A model generated the notes under the pieces. That model searched no databases, had not been told where the DNA came from, and saw only the letters and a program-made list of their open reading frames with translations. A DNA stretch of 64,000 bases from Rhodobium orientis (GTDB lineage Bacteria > Pseudomonadota > Alphaproteobacteria > Rhizobiales > Rhodobiaceae): positions 1 through 64,000 of the forward strand of contig NZ_NPEV01000023.1 in NCBI RefSeq assembly GCF_003258835.1, in the 5' to 3' direction. Of this stretch, positions 63,133 to 64,000 are shown piece by piece; the stretch's first letter is position 1, and each line of letters begins with the position of its first letter. A program made the position numbers and the translations under genes.

Positions 63133-63543
63133 ATGGCGCGCGTCACCGTCGAGGATTGCATCGACAAGGTGGATAACAGGTTCGAGCTCGTCTTGCTCGC
63201 CGCCCACCGGGCCCGCATGGTTTCCAGCGGCGCACCGCTGACCGTCGATCGGGACAACGACAAGAACCCGGTCGTGGCGCTCCGCGAGATCGCCGAAGAG
63301 ACGGTCAGCCCGGAGGATCTGAAGGAAGACTTCATCCATTCGCTGCAGAAATATGTCGAGGTCGACGAGCCGGAGCCGGAAGCGGTTCCGATGATCGCCT
63401 CCCAGCCGAACCCCGATGCGCCGGCCGAGGCCTCGCAGTCGTCCGAGGACGATGGGGAGATCACCTTCGACCGCATGTCGGAGGAGGAGCTGCTGCGCGG
63501 TCTGGAAGGTCTCGTTCCGCCCGACAAGAGCGACGACGTCTAG
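63133..63543 (+). CDS. rpoZ: RNA polymerase omega subunit
   Basis: A 136-residue omega subunit: [20 protein letters not shown], then [20 protein letters not shown] and [15 protein letters not shown]. The C-terminal acidic extension (about 80-136) is typical for alphaproteobacteria. It supports assembly of RNA polymerase and contributes to the ppGpp response; the ppGpp synthase gene rsh follows 231 bp later. Confidence 0.97.
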   Translation: MARVTVEDCIDKVDNRFELVLLAAHRARMVSSGAPLTVDRDNDKNPVVALREIAEETVSPEDLKEDFIHSLQKYVEVDEPEPEAVPMIASQPNPDAPAEASQSSEDDGEITFDRMSEEELLRGLEGLVPPDKSDDV

Positions 63544-63774
63544 GGCGTCGTCCCGAACCGGCGGTCCGCGGCGACGACACCGGCAACCGGTTGTCGGACG
63601 AGGATCCGCGCGCATGGCGCAGGAGCGCGGCGGCCGATGTCGCCGGCGGCTGCGCCAGGACTTTGACAAGCCGCGGCGGGAACACGATATTCAGCGGTGG
63701 CAGGCAATCGTGCCGGCCACCGCTTTTGATTCCGGCAAGGCCCGGAACGCCGTCAGGATGCGTATCGACCGGCC
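63544..63774. other. Intergenic region with a degenerate RIME-like repeat
   Basis: 231 bp between rpoZ and rsh. The part 63541-63615 includes ACCGGTTGTCGGACGAGGAT, related to ACCGGTTTTCGGACGAGAAT of the 60700 repeat. No gene. Confidence 0.5.
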
Positions 63775-64000
63775 ATGATGCGGCAGTATGAACTCGTCGA
63801 ACGGGTAACGAACTACAATCCGAACGCCAACGAGGCGCTGCTCAACAAGGCCTATGTCTATGCCATGCGCAAGCACGGCACCCAGAAGCGGGCCTCGGGC
63901 GACCCGTATTTCTCCCATCCCCTGGAAGTCGCCGCGATCCTCACCGACATGCGGCTCGACGACGCCACGGTTTGCGTCGGCCTGCTGCACGACACCATCG
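63775..64000 (+). CDS. rsh: RelA/SpoT-family ppGpp synthetase/hydrolase, N-terminal part
   Basis: The first 75 residues of Rsh, cut by the window end. YELVERVTNYNPNANEALLN is followed by the HD hydrolase domain: YAMRKHGTQKRASGDPYFSH, PLEVAAILTDMRLDD and CVGLLHDTI. ATG at 63775 or 63778. The bifunctional enzyme makes and breaks ppGpp in the stringent response. Adjacency with rpoZ is typical. Confidence 0.95.
   Translation, partial: MMRQYELVERVTNYNPNANEALLNKAYVYAMRKHGTQKRASGDPYFSHPLEVAAILTDMRLDDATVCVGLLHDTI

Noticed and set aside
1-64000. CRISPR array or cas genes
   Set aside because: No regularly spaced direct repeats and no Cas-like protein found by reading.

Overview
The window suggests a high-GC alphaproteobacterium of the order Hyphomicrobiales (Rhizobiales). 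The right end has the gene order dapA - smpB - uracil-DNA glycosylase - NYN protein - rpoZ - rsh, and there is an Omp2b-type porin and palindromic intergenic repeats of the kind seen in this order. I cannot name the genus.

Bases 1 to about 35,880 are an integrated mobilizable or conjugative element. It carries the C-terminal part of a relaxase, a ParB-like protein, an ArdC-like antirestriction protein, a VirD4-type coupling protein, many small translationally coupled membrane or hypothetical genes, a ParDE toxin-antitoxin pair, and a large serine recombinase whose reading frame runs into a tRNA-Ser(GCU) gene. That tRNA (35,883-35,974) marks the right boundary; the left end lies outside the window. 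No VirB-type secretion genes are visible here.

The element is rich in defence-type cargo. (1) A XerC/D-like tyrosine recombinase (1,051-1,992) is followed at once by a 5.4-kb AT-richer segment bounded by exact 19-bp inverted repeats. Inside are two convergent genes whose ATG codons both lie within the repeats: a glycosyltransferase-methyltransferase fusion, and an Mrr-nuclease/STAND-ATPase resembling antiviral Avs proteins. The repeats look like Xer core sites, so I propose a recombinase-driven invertible switch. (2) A membrane-anchored YobI-like P-loop NTPase lies at 11,469-15,074, next to a broken Fic gene. (3) A SIR2-HerA anti-phage operon followed by a KTSC-domain gene lies at 18,206-21,500. 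(4) An XRE/TrmB-type regulator is paired with a DUF2156 acyltransferase-like protein. (5) An unknown protein is coupled to an ankyrin-like protein behind a palindromic operator.

Bases 36,000-64,000 look like ordinary chromosome. In order they hold an HlyD/RbbA/YhhJ ABC exporter; a PQQ glucose-dehydrogenase-type enzyme whose membrane domain is a separate gene; a group of small envelope or stress genes (MgtC, DUF305, an SDR); malate synthase G with a GlcG-like partner; a 2-hydroxyacid dehydrogenase; a major porin; an OmpA/BON envelope operon; an alpha/beta hydrolase; a soluble lytic transglycosylase; and the housekeeping block dapA to rsh, the last gene being cut by the window end.
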